Source: Hyphomicrobiales bacterium (lineage in GTDB: Bacteria; Pseudomonadota; Alphaproteobacteria; Rhizobiales; Rhizobiaceae). Taken from it: a DNA stretch of 64,000 nucleotides. The stretch is taken from the NCBI GenBank assembly GCA_003577315.1, contig QEVK01000006.1, positions 1 to 64,000 of the forward strand, read 5' to 3'. Below are positions 43,310 through 52,520 of the stretch, in pieces. Numbering within the stretch: position 1 is the first letter of the stretch; each line of letters starts with the position of its first letter. Under the pieces are notes generated by a model. The model saw nothing but the letters and a program-made list of their open reading frames with translations, was not told the origin of the DNA and searched no databases. Position numbers and translations under genes: made by a program.

Positions 43310-43902
43310 TGGCGAAGACCCTGCTCCAGCTCGCCGGCGCCGACCTGACGCCGCCGCCGCTCGCCGAGACCGCCGTGGTCGTCATCGACGCCCAGCGCGA
43401 ATATGTCGACGGCGGCCTGAGGCTGCCCGGCGTGGACGCCGCGCTGGACAACATCGCCGCACTGCTCGCCGCCGCCCGCGCCGCCGGCGCGCCGGTTGTG
43501 CATGTCCGCCACCGGGGACGGCCGGGCGGCCTGTTCGATCCTGAAAAGACCGCCTTCGAGCTTGCGCCGCAGGCGGCCAGCCTGCCGGGCGAGGCAGTGG
43601 TGGACAAGGGCCTGCCCAACGGCTTCGCCGGCACGACGCTCAAGGACGTGCTCGACGCCGCCGGCCGCAAGCGCCTCGTGCTTGCCGGCTTCATGACGCA
43701 TATGTGCGTCTCCTCCACGGCGCGCGCCGCGCTCGATCTCGGCTTCTCCACGGTGGTTCTGTCCGACGCCACGGCGACCCGCGACCTGCCCGCGCCGGGC
43801 GGAAACGGCGTCGTCGCCGCCGCTTCGCTGCACGAGGCCGAGCTTGCCGCGCTCGCCGACCGCTTCGCAATCGTCTGCACGACCGCTGAACTGGTGCGCT
43901 GA
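43309..43902 (+). CDS. Isochorismatase-family cysteine hydrolase
   Basis: A 197-residue enzyme with the catalytic triad Asp in 'AVVVIDAQREYVDGG', Lys in 'GEAVVDKGLPNGFAGT' and Cys in 'GFMTHMCVSSTARAALDLG'. This family hydrolyses amides or vinyl ethers (nicotinamidase, isochorismatase, and others); the substrate is unknown. It is coupled to glyQ by TGATG and followed by another TGATG starting the first duplicated glyS leader, so it sits inside the glyRS operon. Confidence 0.87.
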   Translation: MAKTLLQLAGADLTPPPLAETAVVVIDAQREYVDGGLRLPGVDAALDNIAALLAAARAAGAPVVHVRHRGRPGGLFDPEKTAFELAPQAASLPGEAVVDKGLPNGFAGTTLKDVLDAAGRKRLVLAGFMTHMCVSSTARAALDLGFSTVVLSDATATRDLPAPGGNGVVAAASLHEAELAALADRFAIVCTTAELVR

Positions 43903-44027
43903 TGCCCGATCTTCTGCTCGAACTTCGCTCCGAGGAAATCCCGGCCTCGCCGCGCGCTCGCGGCGCCTTCGGCGCGAGGACGTGCAACCTGAAAAACAGC
44001 ATGCGGGCGGAGCCCACCGATGCCTGA
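43902..44027 (+). CDS. Duplicated glyS leader mini-ORF 1 (41 codons)
   Basis: Begins '[15 protein letters not shown]', identical to GlyS, then the linker-encoded tail ending 'SMRAEPTDA'. It starts at TGATG from the isochorismatase stop and ends eight bases past the next unit's ATG. It has no ribosome site of its own, so translation would depend on coupling. It may only be a by-product of the duplication. Confidence 0.35.
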   Translation: MPDLLLELRSEEIPASPRARGAFGARTCNLKNSMRAEPTDA

Positions 44028-44145
44028 TCTTCTGCTCGAACCTCGCTCCGAGGAAATCCCGGCCTCGCCGTGCGCCCGCAGCGCCTTCGGCGCGAGGACG
44101 TGCAACCTGAAAAACAGCATGCGGGCGGAGCCCACCGATGCCTGA
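44020..44145 (+). CDS. Duplicated glyS leader mini-ORF 2 (41 codons)
   Basis: The second unit, '[15 protein letters not shown]' with the same tail pattern. It has GGAG seven bases upstream and overlaps the true glyS ATG by eight bases. If translated, it would deliver ribosomes to glyS by termination-reinitiation. Confidence 0.35.
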   Translation: MPDLLLEPRSEEIPASPCARSAFGARTCNLKNSMRAEPTDA

Positions 44146-46258
44146 CCTTCTGCTCGAACTCCGCTCCGAGGAAATCCCCGCGCGCATGCAGCGCAAGGCC
44201 GCCGGCGACCTGAAGAAGATGGTGGCCGACGGGCTGGTCGATGCCGGGCTGACCTACGAGGCGGCGACCGAACACTGGACGCCGCGGCGGCTGGCGCTCG
44301 ACATCCGCGGCATCACCGCCCGCTCGAAGGACGTCGACGAGGAGATCAAGGGTCCCTCGACCGCAGCACCCGAGCAGGCCATCCAGGGCTTCCTGCGCAA
44401 GGCCGGCCTTGCCTCCATCGAGGAGGCGCACGTCCATTCCGATCCGAAGAAGGGCGATTTCTACGTCGCGCGCATCTCGCGGCCGGGCCGGGCGGCGGAG
44501 GACATCGTCGCCGAGCTGATGCCGGCGATCGTCCGCAGCTTCCCGTGGCCGAAGTCGATGCGCTGGGGCGCGGCGTCGGCCAGGCCCGGGGCGCTGCGCT
44601 GGGTGCGGCCGCTGCAATCCATCGTCTGCACCTTCGGGCCGGAGACGTCGGACCCGGTGGTGGTCGATTTCGAGGTCGACGGCATCCGCGCCGGCAACGT
44701 CACCTTCGGCCACCGCTTCCACGCGCCCGAGGCGATCACGGTGCGCCGCTTCGACGACTATGTGACGAAGCTGGAGGCGGCCAAGGTGGTGCTCGACGCC
44801 GAGCGGCGCAAGCGCATCATCCTCGACGACGCCCGCAACCTCGCCTTCGCCGCCGGCCTCGACCTTGTCGAGGACGAGGGGCTGCTGGAGGAGGTGTCGG
44901 GGCTGGTCGAGTGGCCGGTGGTGCTGATGGGCGAGTTCGAGGACGCCTTCCTCGACATCCCGGCCGAGGTGATCCGGCTGACCATCCGCGCCAACCAGAA
45001 ATGCTTCGTCACCCGCCCGCGCGGCGAGGCGGAACGGCTCTCCAACCGCTTCGTGCTGGTCGCCAATGTCGAGGCGAGCGATGGCGGGGTCGAGATCGCC
45101 CGCGGCAACGGCAAGGTGGTGCGCGCGCGCCTGTCGGATGCGGTGCATTTCTGGAAGACCGACCAGGCCGACCTGCCCGACCTTTCCTCGCTGGACGAGT
45201 CGGCGCAGAAATTCGCGCTGGATCTGAAAAAGCCGCTCGACCAGCGCATGGCGCGGCTCGACCGGCTGGGCGTCACCTTCCACGCGAAGCTGGGCACGCA
45301 GGGCGAGCGCGTCGAGCGCATCCGCAAGCTGGCGACCGCGCTCGCGCCGTTGGTGGGGGCGGAGCCGGCGCTCGCCGGGCGCGCCGCCGTGCTGGCCAAG
45401 GCCGACCTCCAGACCGAGGTGGTGGGCGAGTTCCCCGAGCTTCAGGGCGCGATGGGCCGCAAATATGCGCTGCTGCAAGGGGAAGACGCTTCCGTCGCCG
45501 CCGCGATAGAGGAGCATTACCGGCCGCAGGGACCGTCGGACACGGTGCCGGCCGATCCGATCTCGATTGCCGTGGCTTTGGCCGACAAGCTCGACACGCT
45601 TGTCGGCTTCTGGGCCATCGACGAGAAGCCCACCGGCTCGAAGGATCCTTACGCGCTGCGAAGGGCGGCGCTCGGCGTCATCCGCATTCTGGTCGAGAAC
45701 GGCATCCGGCTGCGCCTGCTCGACGCCACCGGGGGCGACCGCGATCTGCTCTCCTTCTTCCACGACCGGCTCAAGGTCTATCTGCGCGACAAGGGCGCGC
45801 GGCACGACCTGATCGACGCGGTGATCTCGCCCGAGGCCGACGACCTTTTGCTCGTCGTCTCGCGCGTCGCCGCGCTCGGCATCTTCCTCGACACCGAGGA
45901 CGGCCGGAACCTGCTTGCCGGCACGAAGCGCGCGGCCAACATCCTCGCCGCCGAGGAAAAGAAGGGCACGGCCATCGCCGGGACCGTCGATCCGGCGCTG
46001 TTCCGCCAGGACGAGGAAAGGGCGCTCCTCGAGGCCGTGACCCATGCCGAGCACGAGGCGGCCGACGCCATCGCCCGGCAGGATTTCTCGGCCGCCATGC
46101 AGGCGCTGGCAGCATTCCGCCGGCCCGTCGATGCCTTCTTCGAGGCGGTGCTGGTCAATGACGAGGACGCGGCCGTGCGGGCGAACCGGCTGGCGCTGCT
46201 TTCCCGCATCCGCGGCGCGACCGGCCAGATGGCCGACTTCTCGAAGATCGCGGGGTAG
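44138..46258 (+). CDS. glyS: Glycyl-tRNA synthetase beta subunit
   Basis: A 706-residue tRNA-binding subunit with '[20 protein letters not shown]', '[16 protein letters not shown]', '[16 protein letters not shown]', an HD-like region '[20 protein letters not shown]' and a C-terminal helical domain. The length is normal and the ATG at 44138 has GGAG seven bases upstream. It needs GlyQ for aminoacylation. It is preceded by two duplicated copies of its own 5' end. Confidence 0.96.
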   Translation: MPDLLLELRSEEIPARMQRKAAGDLKKMVADGLVDAGLTYEAATEHWTPRRLALDIRGITARSKDVDEEIKGPSTAAPEQAIQGFLRKAGLASIEEAHVHSDPKKGDFYVARISRPGRAAEDIVAELMPAIVRSFPWPKSMRWGAASARPGALRWVRPLQSIVCTFGPETSDPVVVDFEVDGIRAGNVTFGHRFHAPEAITVRRFDDYVTKLEAAKVVLDAERRKRIILDDARNLAFAAGLDLVEDEGLLEEVSGLVEWPVVLMGEFEDAFLDIPAEVIRLTIRANQKCFVTRPRGEAERLSNRFVLVANVEASDGGVEIARGNGKVVRARLSDAVHFWKTDQADLPDLSSLDESAQKFALDLKKPLDQRMARLDRLGVTFHAKLGTQGERVERIRKLATALAPLVGAEPALAGRAAVLAKADLQTEVVGEFPELQGAMGRKYALLQGEDASVAAAIEEHYRPQGPSDTVPADPISIAVALADKLDTLVGFWAIDEKPTGSKDPYALRRAALGVIRILVENGIRLRLLDATGGDRDLLSFFHDRLKVYLRDKGARHDLIDAVISPEADDLLLVVSRVAALGIFLDTEDGRNLLAGTKRAANILAAEEKKGTAIAGTVDPALFRQDEERALLEAVTHAEHEAADAIARQDFSAAMQALAAFRRPVDAFFEAVLVNDEDAAVRANRLALLSRIRGATGQMADFSKIAG

Positions 46259-46276
46259 TCCGCCCAAGTGGCGTGG

Positions 46277-46654
46277 TCAGTCCTGCGGCGCGGTCTTCCG
46301 GTCGAGGCCGCCGCGCAGCGCCGGCGCGTCGTCGTCGGCAAGCCAGCCGGGCAGGGCCGGAGCCTCGGGTTCGGCCGTCTCGCCGCCGATCGCGGCGACC
46401 GCCTCGCGCGACGGCGGGATGGCGTCGGCTCCGACGGCGACGACCGACTGGCCGATGGCGAGGATTTCGGTTCCCCCGGCGGCGGAATCGACCGGATGCG
46501 CCTCGACGGCGCGCGCTTCGGCTTCGCCGGCCGCCATGATGGACGGCGTCGCCTCCGGCGCAGGCAGGGTGATGATCGAGGAGGCCGCGCCCTCGGCGGC
46601 GACCGCGAGCAGCGGCAGCATCGAGACGAGGCCCGGAACAAGAATCTTACGCAT
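46277..46654 (-). CDS. Hypothetical exported protein, 125 residues
   Basis: The ATG at 46654 begins a signal peptide ('KILVPGLVSMLPLLAVAAEG', cleavage near Ala21). The mature part is low-complexity, Ala/Glu-rich and acidic ('SIMAAGEAEARAVEAHPV'), with a C-terminal 'LPGWLADDDAPALRGG'. No family was recognised. It is convergent with glyS. The longer frame to 46711 lacks a ribosome site. Confidence 0.6.
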   Translation of the reverse strand: MRKILVPGLVSMLPLLAVAAEGAASSIITLPAPEATPSIMAAGEAEARAVEAHPVDSAAGGTEILAIGQSVVAVGADAIPPSREAVAAIGGETAEPEAPALPGWLADDDAPALRGGLDRKTAPQD

Positions 46655-46818
46655 CGCACGCTCACTCGCCGCAACGGCGTATTCGGCGCGACGGAACCCG
46701 CGCCCCCACACAGGCCGCGCATTCTGGCATCTCGAGGATTAACAAATCGGTGACGCGGTTTTTCTTGCCGCTTCCGCGCCCGCGCGTTACGCAGTCACCA
46801 TTTCCGGAGAGCAAGGGT

Positions 46819-47778
46819 TTGGCCGAGATACTGCCGCTGAAGGACGCCTTCGAGCCCGCGCTGGCGCTGCTTGCCGCCGGCGAGGTCGTGGCCGTGCCGA
46901 CCGAGACCGTCTACGGCCTTGCCGGCGACGCGACGAATGGCGAGGCGGTGGCGCGCATCTTCGAGGCCAAGGGCAGGCCGCGCTTCAACCCGCTGATCGT
47001 CCATGTCTGCGACCTCGACATGGCGCGGAAGATCGCCGTCTTCGACGCCGCCTCGCTGAAGCTGGCGCAAAGATTCTGGCCCGGCCCGCTGACGCTGGTG
47101 CTGAAGCTGCGCGAGGACTGCGGCATCCACCCGCTGGTCACGGCCGGGCTCGACACGGTGGCGCTCAGAATGCCGCAAGGCTTCGCCCGCGAGCTGATCG
47201 CGGCGCTGGGCCGGCCGCTCGCCGCGCCCTCGGCCAACAACTCCGGCCGCATCAGCCCGACCACGGCGCAGGCGGTCGCCGACGATCTGGGCGCGCGCAT
47301 AAGGCTCGTCGCCGATGGCGGGGCGACGCCGGTGGGGCTGGAATCGACCATCGTCAAGGCCGGTCCCGAAGGCGTGCGCATCCTGCGGCCGGGTGGGGTG
47401 ACGGGCGGGGAGGTCGAGGCCGCGCTCGGCAGCCCCGTGCTGCGCGGCGGCGCGGCCGGCATCGAGGCCCCCGGCATGCTCGCCTCCCACTATGCCCCCG
47501 ACGCCGCCATGCGGCTCGACGCAGGCGAGGTGCGGCCCGGCGAGGCGCTGCTTGCCTTCGGGCCGCGGCGGATCGCCGGTGCGGAGGGTGCCGTCGCCAT
47601 GCTCAACCTGTCCGAGACGGGCGATCTGCGCGAGGCGGCGGCCAATCTCTACGGCCACATAAAGGCGCTGGACCGGGCGGGGGTGGCCACCATCGCCGTC
47701 GAGCCGATCCCGCATGACGGGCTGGGCGAGGCCATCGCCGACCGGCTTGGGCGCGCGGCCGCGCCGCGCGGAAGGTAG
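46819..47778 (+). CDS. Threonylcarbamoyl-AMP synthase (Sua5/YciO/YrdC)
   Basis: A 319-residue protein with an N-terminal YrdC domain ('VAVPTETVYGLAGDATN', 'KGRPRFNPLIVHV', 'APSANNSGRISPTTA') and a C-terminal Sua5 domain ('APGMLASHYAPDAAMRL'). It makes threonylcarbamoyl-AMP for t6A37 in ANN-decoding tRNAs. I chose TTG 46819 (GGAGAG seven bases upstream) over GTG 46750, which adds an unmatched leader. An FAD oxidoreductase follows after six bases. Confidence 0.88.
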   Translation: MAEILPLKDAFEPALALLAAGEVVAVPTETVYGLAGDATNGEAVARIFEAKGRPRFNPLIVHVCDLDMARKIAVFDAASLKLAQRFWPGPLTLVLKLREDCGIHPLVTAGLDTVALRMPQGFARELIAALGRPLAAPSANNSGRISPTTAQAVADDLGARIRLVADGGATPVGLESTIVKAGPEGVRILRPGGVTGGEVEAALGSPVLRGGAAGIEAPGMLASHYAPDAAMRLDAGEVRPGEALLAFGPRRIAGAEGAVAMLNLSETGDLREAAANLYGHIKALDRAGVATIAVEPIPHDGLGEAIADRLGRAAAPRGR

Positions 47779-47784
47779 GCGCGT

Positions 47785-49194
47785 ATGGATGACGCCGTCC
47801 TCGACCGTTTCGCGGCCATCGTCGGCGACAGACATGCGCTGCGCGCGCCGGCCGAGACGCAGCCCTTCGCGACCGAGCGGCGCGGCCTGTGGCCGGGCGT
47901 GACGCCGCTGGTGCTCCAGCCCGGCAGCGTCGCCGAGGTCGCCGCCATCCTGAAGCTCGCCAGCGAGACCGGCACGCCGATCGTGCCGCAGGGCGGCAAT
48001 ACCGGGCTGGTCGGCGGCCAGGTGCCGGACGGCAGCGGCCGCGAGGTGGTGCTGTCCTTGTCGCGGCTCAACCGCATCCGCGAGATCGACGCCGCCTCGA
48101 ACACGATCACCGCCGAGGCCGGCGTGACGCTGCACGCGCTGCGCGAGGCCGCCGACGCGGCCGGAAGGCTGTTTCCGCTGTCGCTCGCCTCGCAGGGCTC
48201 GGCGCAGATCGGCGGCAACCTGTCGTCCAATGCCGGCGGCACCGGCGTGCTCGCCTACGGCAACGCACGCGAGCTGTGCCTCGGCGTCGAGGTGGCGCTG
48301 CCGACCGGCGAGGTGCTGGACGACCTGCGCAAGCTCAAGAAGGACAACACCGGCTACGACCTGAAGAACCTGTTCGTCGGGGCCGAGGGCACGCTCGGCG
48401 TCATCACCGCCGCCGTGCTCAGGCTCTATCCGAAGCCGAAGGGGCGCGAGGTGGCATGGGTGGGGCTTCAGGGCCCGCGGGCCGCGCTTGCCCTGTTCGC
48501 GCTGGCCTCCGACAAGGCGGGCGCCGGCCTCACCGCCTTCGAGCTGATGATCGACGAAGCGCTCGCCTTCGTGCTGAAGCACGTGCCGGGCTCGGCCGCG
48601 CCGCTCGGCGGCGCGCATCCGTGGCACGTGCTGATGGAAGTCTCCTCCGGCCGCTCGGCGCAGGATGCGCGCGCGCTGGTCGATGAGATCCTGGCCGAAG
48701 GCTTCGCGGCCGGCCTCGTCGACGACGCCGCGCTCGCCGCCAGCATGGCGCAGGCGGACGCGCTGTGGAAGCTGCGCGAATCGATGTCGGACGCGCAGCG
48801 GCCGGAAGGCGCCTCGATCAAGCACGACGTCTCCGTGCCGGTCGCCTCCATCCCCGATTTCATCGCCGAGGCGTGGCGCGCCGTCACCGCCATCGAGCCC
48901 GGGGCGCGGCTGGTCTGCTTCGGCCACATGGGCGACGGCAATCTGCACTACAACGTCTCGCAGCCGGCGGGCGGCGAGCCGGCGGCCTTCCTCGCGCTCT
49001 ATCGTGACATGAACGACGCGGTGCACGAGGTGGTGCGCGCCATGGGCGGCTCGATCTCGGCCGAGCACGGCATCGGCCGCATGAAGCGCGACGAGCTTCT
49101 CGCCACCGCGCCGCCCGTCGCCATCGCGCTGATGCGCAAGGTGAAGGCCGCGCTCGATCCCGCCGGGATCATGAACCCGAACAAGGTGATTTAA
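47785..49194 (+). CDS. FAD-binding oxidoreductase (D-2-hydroxyacid dehydrogenase, GlcD/D2HGDH type)
   Basis: A 469-residue PCMH-type flavoprotein: FAD loop 'PIVPQGGNTGLVGGQV', 'NLSSNAGGTGVLAYGNAREL' and 'FVGAEGTLGVITAAVLR', then a C-terminal FAD-oxidase domain with 'LVCFGHMGDGNLHYNVSQP' and 'ISAEHGIGRMKRDEL'. The His-containing 'GHxGDGNxH' and 'EHGIG' are the metal/substrate motifs of D-lactate and D-2-hydroxyglutarate dehydrogenases. The substrate is not decidable. It is transcribed with sua5. Confidence 0.9.
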   Translation: MDDAVLDRFAAIVGDRHALRAPAETQPFATERRGLWPGVTPLVLQPGSVAEVAAILKLASETGTPIVPQGGNTGLVGGQVPDGSGREVVLSLSRLNRIREIDAASNTITAEAGVTLHALREAADAAGRLFPLSLASQGSAQIGGNLSSNAGGTGVLAYGNARELCLGVEVALPTGEVLDDLRKLKKDNTGYDLKNLFVGAEGTLGVITAAVLRLYPKPKGREVAWVGLQGPRAALALFALASDKAGAGLTAFELMIDEALAFVLKHVPGSAAPLGGAHPWHVLMEVSSGRSAQDARALVDEILAEGFAAGLVDDAALAASMAQADALWKLRESMSDAQRPEGASIKHDVSVPVASIPDFIAEAWRAVTAIEPGARLVCFGHMGDGNLHYNVSQPAGGEPAAFLALYRDMNDAVHEVVRAMGGSISAEHGIGRMKRDELLATAPPVAIALMRKVKAALDPAGIMNPNKVI

Positions 49195-49375
49195 GTTTCG
49201 TTGCGCCCGGTCGCAAAACGATAACCATCCGCCGAGGCGACAAAACCTTAACCCTGCTTCTTAAGCGGTGCGGAACGCGCCCGCCCGTACTGTCGCGCCA
49301 TAACGAGGCGGCAAAAGCTGCCCGCGGGAAGCCGGAAAACCGGCTCTCAGGAGAGACAGGAAGGCGCAACCGACG

Positions 49376-49951
49376 ATGAATACCGGGCTTAAACCCGACT
49401 TGAAACCCGTGTGGGCCGGCTGCGATCTGCGGCTCGATCCGTTCCGTCTGCCGCAGGCGGTATCCTATGCCGGGCGCGACGACCTCGGCGACGTCACCTT
49501 CACCGTGGACCGGCGCGGCGTCACCATGCGCCGCGTCCTGGAGGGCAGCCGCCTGCCGGTGTCGATCGCGCTGCCGGCGCGCGCCTTCCGGGGCGTGGCC
49601 GCCCGCGCCATCGAGGACGGCGACGGCAACGTCACGGTCACGCTGGAGCTTCTGCATGCCGACCCGATGCTGTCGGTGCCGCTGCTGGTCGCGCACGACC
49701 TCGACGACGTGGCCGCCGACTGGCGCGCCTGGTCCGACGCCTACAACCTGCCGATGCTGCTGATCGAGGCCGACGGCGAGGCGCGCACGCTGGAGGAATC
49801 GCTCGGGCTGGTGAAGAAGGGGCCGCCGGCGCCGCGCCGCAAGGGCCGGGTGTCGACGCAGCGGCGTCCGCGCTTCCTCGCCCGCCGCAAGACCGGCGAT
49901 CTCGGGCTGCGGCTCGTCATCGACGGGCAGGAGATCATCGCCCGCGAGTGA
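49376..49951 (+). CDS. DUF6101 family protein
   Basis: A 191-residue soluble protein with 'CDLRLDPFRLPQAVSYAG', 'FTVDRRGVTMRRVLEGSRLP' and a basic C-terminal region 'APRRKGRVSTQRRPRFLARR'. It matches the small alphaproteobacterial DUF6101 group of unknown function. A perfect hairpin AGCCGG-AAAA-CCGGCT lies in the 5' leader (49330-49345). It is convergent with ubiA. Confidence 0.75.
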   Translation: MNTGLKPDLKPVWAGCDLRLDPFRLPQAVSYAGRDDLGDVTFTVDRRGVTMRRVLEGSRLPVSIALPARAFRGVAARAIEDGDGNVTVTLELLHADPMLSVPLLVAHDLDDVAADWRAWSDAYNLPMLLIEADGEARTLEESLGLVKKGPPAPRRKGRVSTQRRPRFLARRKTGDLGLRLVIDGQEIIARE

Positions 49952-49971
49952 GGCGGCAGGGGGCGGCAACG

Positions 49972-50955
49972 TCAGAAGTTCGGGCTGATCGTCGCCCAGA
50001 CGCCGCCGCCGAGCAGGCCGAGGAAGATCAGCCAGCCCACGGTCGAGTTCGACTTGAAGAGCCGCAGGCACTGATCGGGGTCGTCGATGTCGAGGACCCT
50101 GATCTGCCGCCACATATGCGCGCCCGCCGCCAGCAGCCCGGCCAGCGCGGGCATCGGCACGGCCGCGTTGGCGAAGGCGACGAGGAAGAACAGCAGCGCC
50201 GCGCCGTAGAGCGCGACGAGCCACTCTCTCGTCCTGTCGCCGAACAGCCGCGCCGTCGAGCGCACGCCGACCAGGGCGTCGTCCTCCTTGTCCTGGTGCG
50301 CATAGAGCGTGTCGTAGCCGATCACCCACAGGATCGAGCCGGAATAGAGCAGCAGCGGCGCCAGCTCCAGCGCGCCGAAATGCGCGGCCCAGCCCATGAG
50401 CGCGCCCCAGGAAAAGGCGAGGCCGAGAAAGAGCTGCGGCCAGTCGGTGATGCGCTTCATGAACGGGTAGACCGCCACCGTGGCGAGCGAGGCGACGCCG
50501 ACGAGAACCGCGAACCAGTTGAACTGGAGCAGCACGGCAAGCCCGCCGAGGCACTGAAGGCCGAGGAAGCTCCACGCCTGCCGGCGCGTCACCTTGCCCG
50601 AGGGCAGCGGCCGCGAGCGGGTGCGCGCCACCTTGTCGTCGATGTCCTTGTCGACGATGTCGTTGTAGGTGCAGCCCGCCCCGCGCATCAGGATCGCGCC
50701 GGCCATGAACAGCAGGAGATGCCAGGGCGAGGGCAGCACGTCCATGAGCGCCGCGCCCGGCTGCGCGTGGGCCGACGCGGCCATCGCCGCCGACCACCAG
50801 CACGGCCACATCAGCAGCCACCAGCCGATCGGCCTGTCCCAGCGGGCAAGCTGCGCATAGGGCCACAGCGGCCGCGGCAGGGTGCGGTAGACCCAATGGC
50901 CCGACGGCGCGTCGGCGACGCGGCCTTGCGCTTCCTTCGACTGGATGTTTTCCAT
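49972..50955 (-). CDS. ubiA: 4-hydroxybenzoate polyprenyltransferase
   Basis: A 327-residue membrane prenyltransferase of ubiquinone synthesis with eight to nine helices. The Asp-rich motifs are '[20 protein letters not shown]' and '[13 protein letters not shown]', binding the Mg2+-diphosphate of the polyprenyl donor made by the ispB product. The start ATG 50955 matches the family; upstream frame is not coding. It is divergent from purD. Confidence 0.93.
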   Translation of the reverse strand: MENIQSKEAQGRVADAPSGHWVYRTLPRPLWPYAQLARWDRPIGWWLLMWPCWWSAAMAASAHAQPGAALMDVLPSPWHLLLFMAGAILMRGAGCTYNDIVDKDIDDKVARTRSRPLPSGKVTRRQAWSFLGLQCLGGLAVLLQFNWFAVLVGVASLATVAVYPFMKRITDWPQLFLGLAFSWGALMGWAAHFGALELAPLLLYSGSILWVIGYDTLYAHQDKEDDALVGVRSTARLFGDRTREWLVALYGAALLFFLVAFANAAVPMPALAGLLAAGAHMWRQIRVLDIDDPDQCLRLFKSNSTVGWLIFLGLLGGGVWATISPNF

Positions 50956-51091
50956 GGATGGTGGAGTGGCAGGCCGCCGCGCGGGCGTCAAGGGCGAGCG
51001 TCAAGGGCGGGCGTGGACGCCGCGGCTTCTTGACCCCTCGCCTCTGTGGCCCTACCGGGAACGCGACCAACCAAAGCGGGGAATCGCCGCC

Positions 51092-52375
51092 ATGAACGTT
51101 CTTCTCATCGGCTCGGGCGGGCGCGAGCATGCGCTGGCGTGGAAGCTGGCCGCCTCGCCCCGGTTGGCGCGGCTCTACGCCGCGCCGGGCAATCCCGGCA
51201 TCGCGCGCCATGCCGAATGCGTCGCGCTCGACATCGCCGACCATGCCGCTATCGCCGCCTTCGCCCGCGAGAAGGGGATCGGCCTCGTCGTGGTCGGGCC
51301 GGAGGCGCCGCTGGTGGCGGGCCTTGCCGACGACCTCGCCGCAGGCGGCATCCGCGTCTTCGGGCCGTCGGCCGCGGCGGCGCGGCTCGAAGGCTCCAAG
51401 GGTTTCACCAAGGATCTGTGCGCCCGCCATTCCATCCCCACCGCCGCCTACGGCCGCTTCGACAACGCCGCCGCCGCCCGCGCCTATGCGCGACAGGTCG
51501 GCGCGCCCGTCGTGGTCAAGGCCGACGGGCTTGCCGCCGGCAAGGGCGTGACGGTGGCGATGGAGCTCGACGAGGCGCTTTCGGCCATCGACGCCTGCTT
51601 CGAGGGCGCGTTCGGCGCGGCCGGCGCCGAGGTCGTGGTGGAGGAGTTCCTCGAAGGCGAGGAGGCGAGCTTCTTCTTCCTGTGCGACGGCACGGTGGCG
51701 CTGCCCTTCGGCACGGCGCAGGACCACAAGCGCGTCGGCGACGGCGACACCGGCCCCAACACCGGCGGCATGGGCGCCTATTCGCCGGCGCCGGTGCTGA
51801 CGCCGGAGCTGGAGGCGCGCGTGATCCGCGAGATCGTCGAGCCGACCATGCGCGGCATGGCGGAAGCCGGCGCGCCGTTCTCGGGCGTGCTCTATGCCGG
51901 GCTGATGCTGACGAAGGACGGCCCCAGGCTGATCGAATACAATGTCCGCTTCGGCGATCCCGAATGCCAGGTGCTGATGCTGCGGCTGGAAAGCGACCTG
52001 CTCGAGCTGCTGGACGCGGCGGTGGACGGCAGGCTCGGCGGGATCGAGGCGCGCTGGCGCGACGAGGCCGCGCTGACCGTGGTGATGGCGGCGAAGGGCT
52101 ATCCCGGCACGCCGCAGAAGGGCAGCGTCATTTCCGGCGTCGCCGAAGCCGCCGGCGCGGACGTGCAGATCTTCCACGCCGGAACCGCGCTCGATGCGTC
52201 GGGCAGGCTGGTCGCCGCCGGCGGCCGCGTGCTCAACGTCACGGCCTCGGGCCGCACCGTCACCGAGGCGAGCGCCCGCGCCTATGAAGCGGTCGGTCGC
52301 ATCGACTGGCCGGGCGGCTTCTGCCGCCGCGACATCGGCTGGCGCGCGGTCGAGCGGGAGAAGGCGGCGGGCTGA
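51092..52375 (+). CDS. purD: Phosphoribosylamine-glycine ligase
   Basis: A 427-residue ATP-grasp enzyme, second step of purine synthesis. Present are '[18 protein letters not shown]', '[16 protein letters not shown]', the ATP-grasp '[15 protein letters not shown]', '[16 protein letters not shown]', '[13 protein letters not shown]' and metal ligands '[13 protein letters not shown]'. The start at 51092 gives the normal N-terminus. It is monocistronic and divergent from ubiA. Confidence 0.96.
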   Translation: MNVLLIGSGGREHALAWKLAASPRLARLYAAPGNPGIARHAECVALDIADHAAIAAFAREKGIGLVVVGPEAPLVAGLADDLAAGGIRVFGPSAAAARLEGSKGFTKDLCARHSIPTAAYGRFDNAAAARAYARQVGAPVVVKADGLAAGKGVTVAMELDEALSAIDACFEGAFGAAGAEVVVEEFLEGEEASFFFLCDGTVALPFGTAQDHKRVGDGDTGPNTGGMGAYSPAPVLTPELEARVIREIVEPTMRGMAEAGAPFSGVLYAGLMLTKDGPRLIEYNVRFGDPECQVLMLRLESDLLELLDAAVDGRLGGIEARWRDEAALTVVMAAKGYPGTPQKGSVISGVAEAAGADVQIFHAGTALDASGRLVAAGGRVLNVTASGRTVTEASARAYEAVGRIDWPGGFCRRDIGWRAVEREKAAG

Positions 52376-52520
52376 GGCAAGATGTCGGTGGCGTGCGCCG
52401 CGAACCGGCATGAACGTTTGACGTTTACGTCAGAAGAAAATAGCTGTGTTTGGGAACAGTCGCCCGAGCCGGCAGGCGGGCTCCTTGCCCGCGCCGCAGC
52501 ACTTTTGAGGAGAAAGCCGG

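Larger units (their letters stand above)
43902..44180 (+). repeat. 118-bp tandem duplication of the glyS 5' end
   Basis: Units start at 43902, 44020 and 44138, a period of exactly 118. Each begins with the glyS start (MPDLLLE.RSEEIPA). The first two then run into a linker with a GC hairpin (GCGGCGCCTTCGGCGC) and 'GAAAAACAGCATGCGGGCGG', ending at the next ATG. The third continues into real glyS. Copies differ at only a few bases. Confidence 0.95.

Noticed and set aside
43902-44137. Reading the tandem repeat as a CRISPR or as extra glyS genes
   Set aside because: Units are contiguous 118-base duplications with no spacers, and each holds only the first 15 codons of glyS.
49220-49275. Possible CtrA box upstream of the DUF6101 gene
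   Set aside because: TTAACCCTGCTTCTTAA has a nine-base gap, not seven, so it does not fit the consensus.
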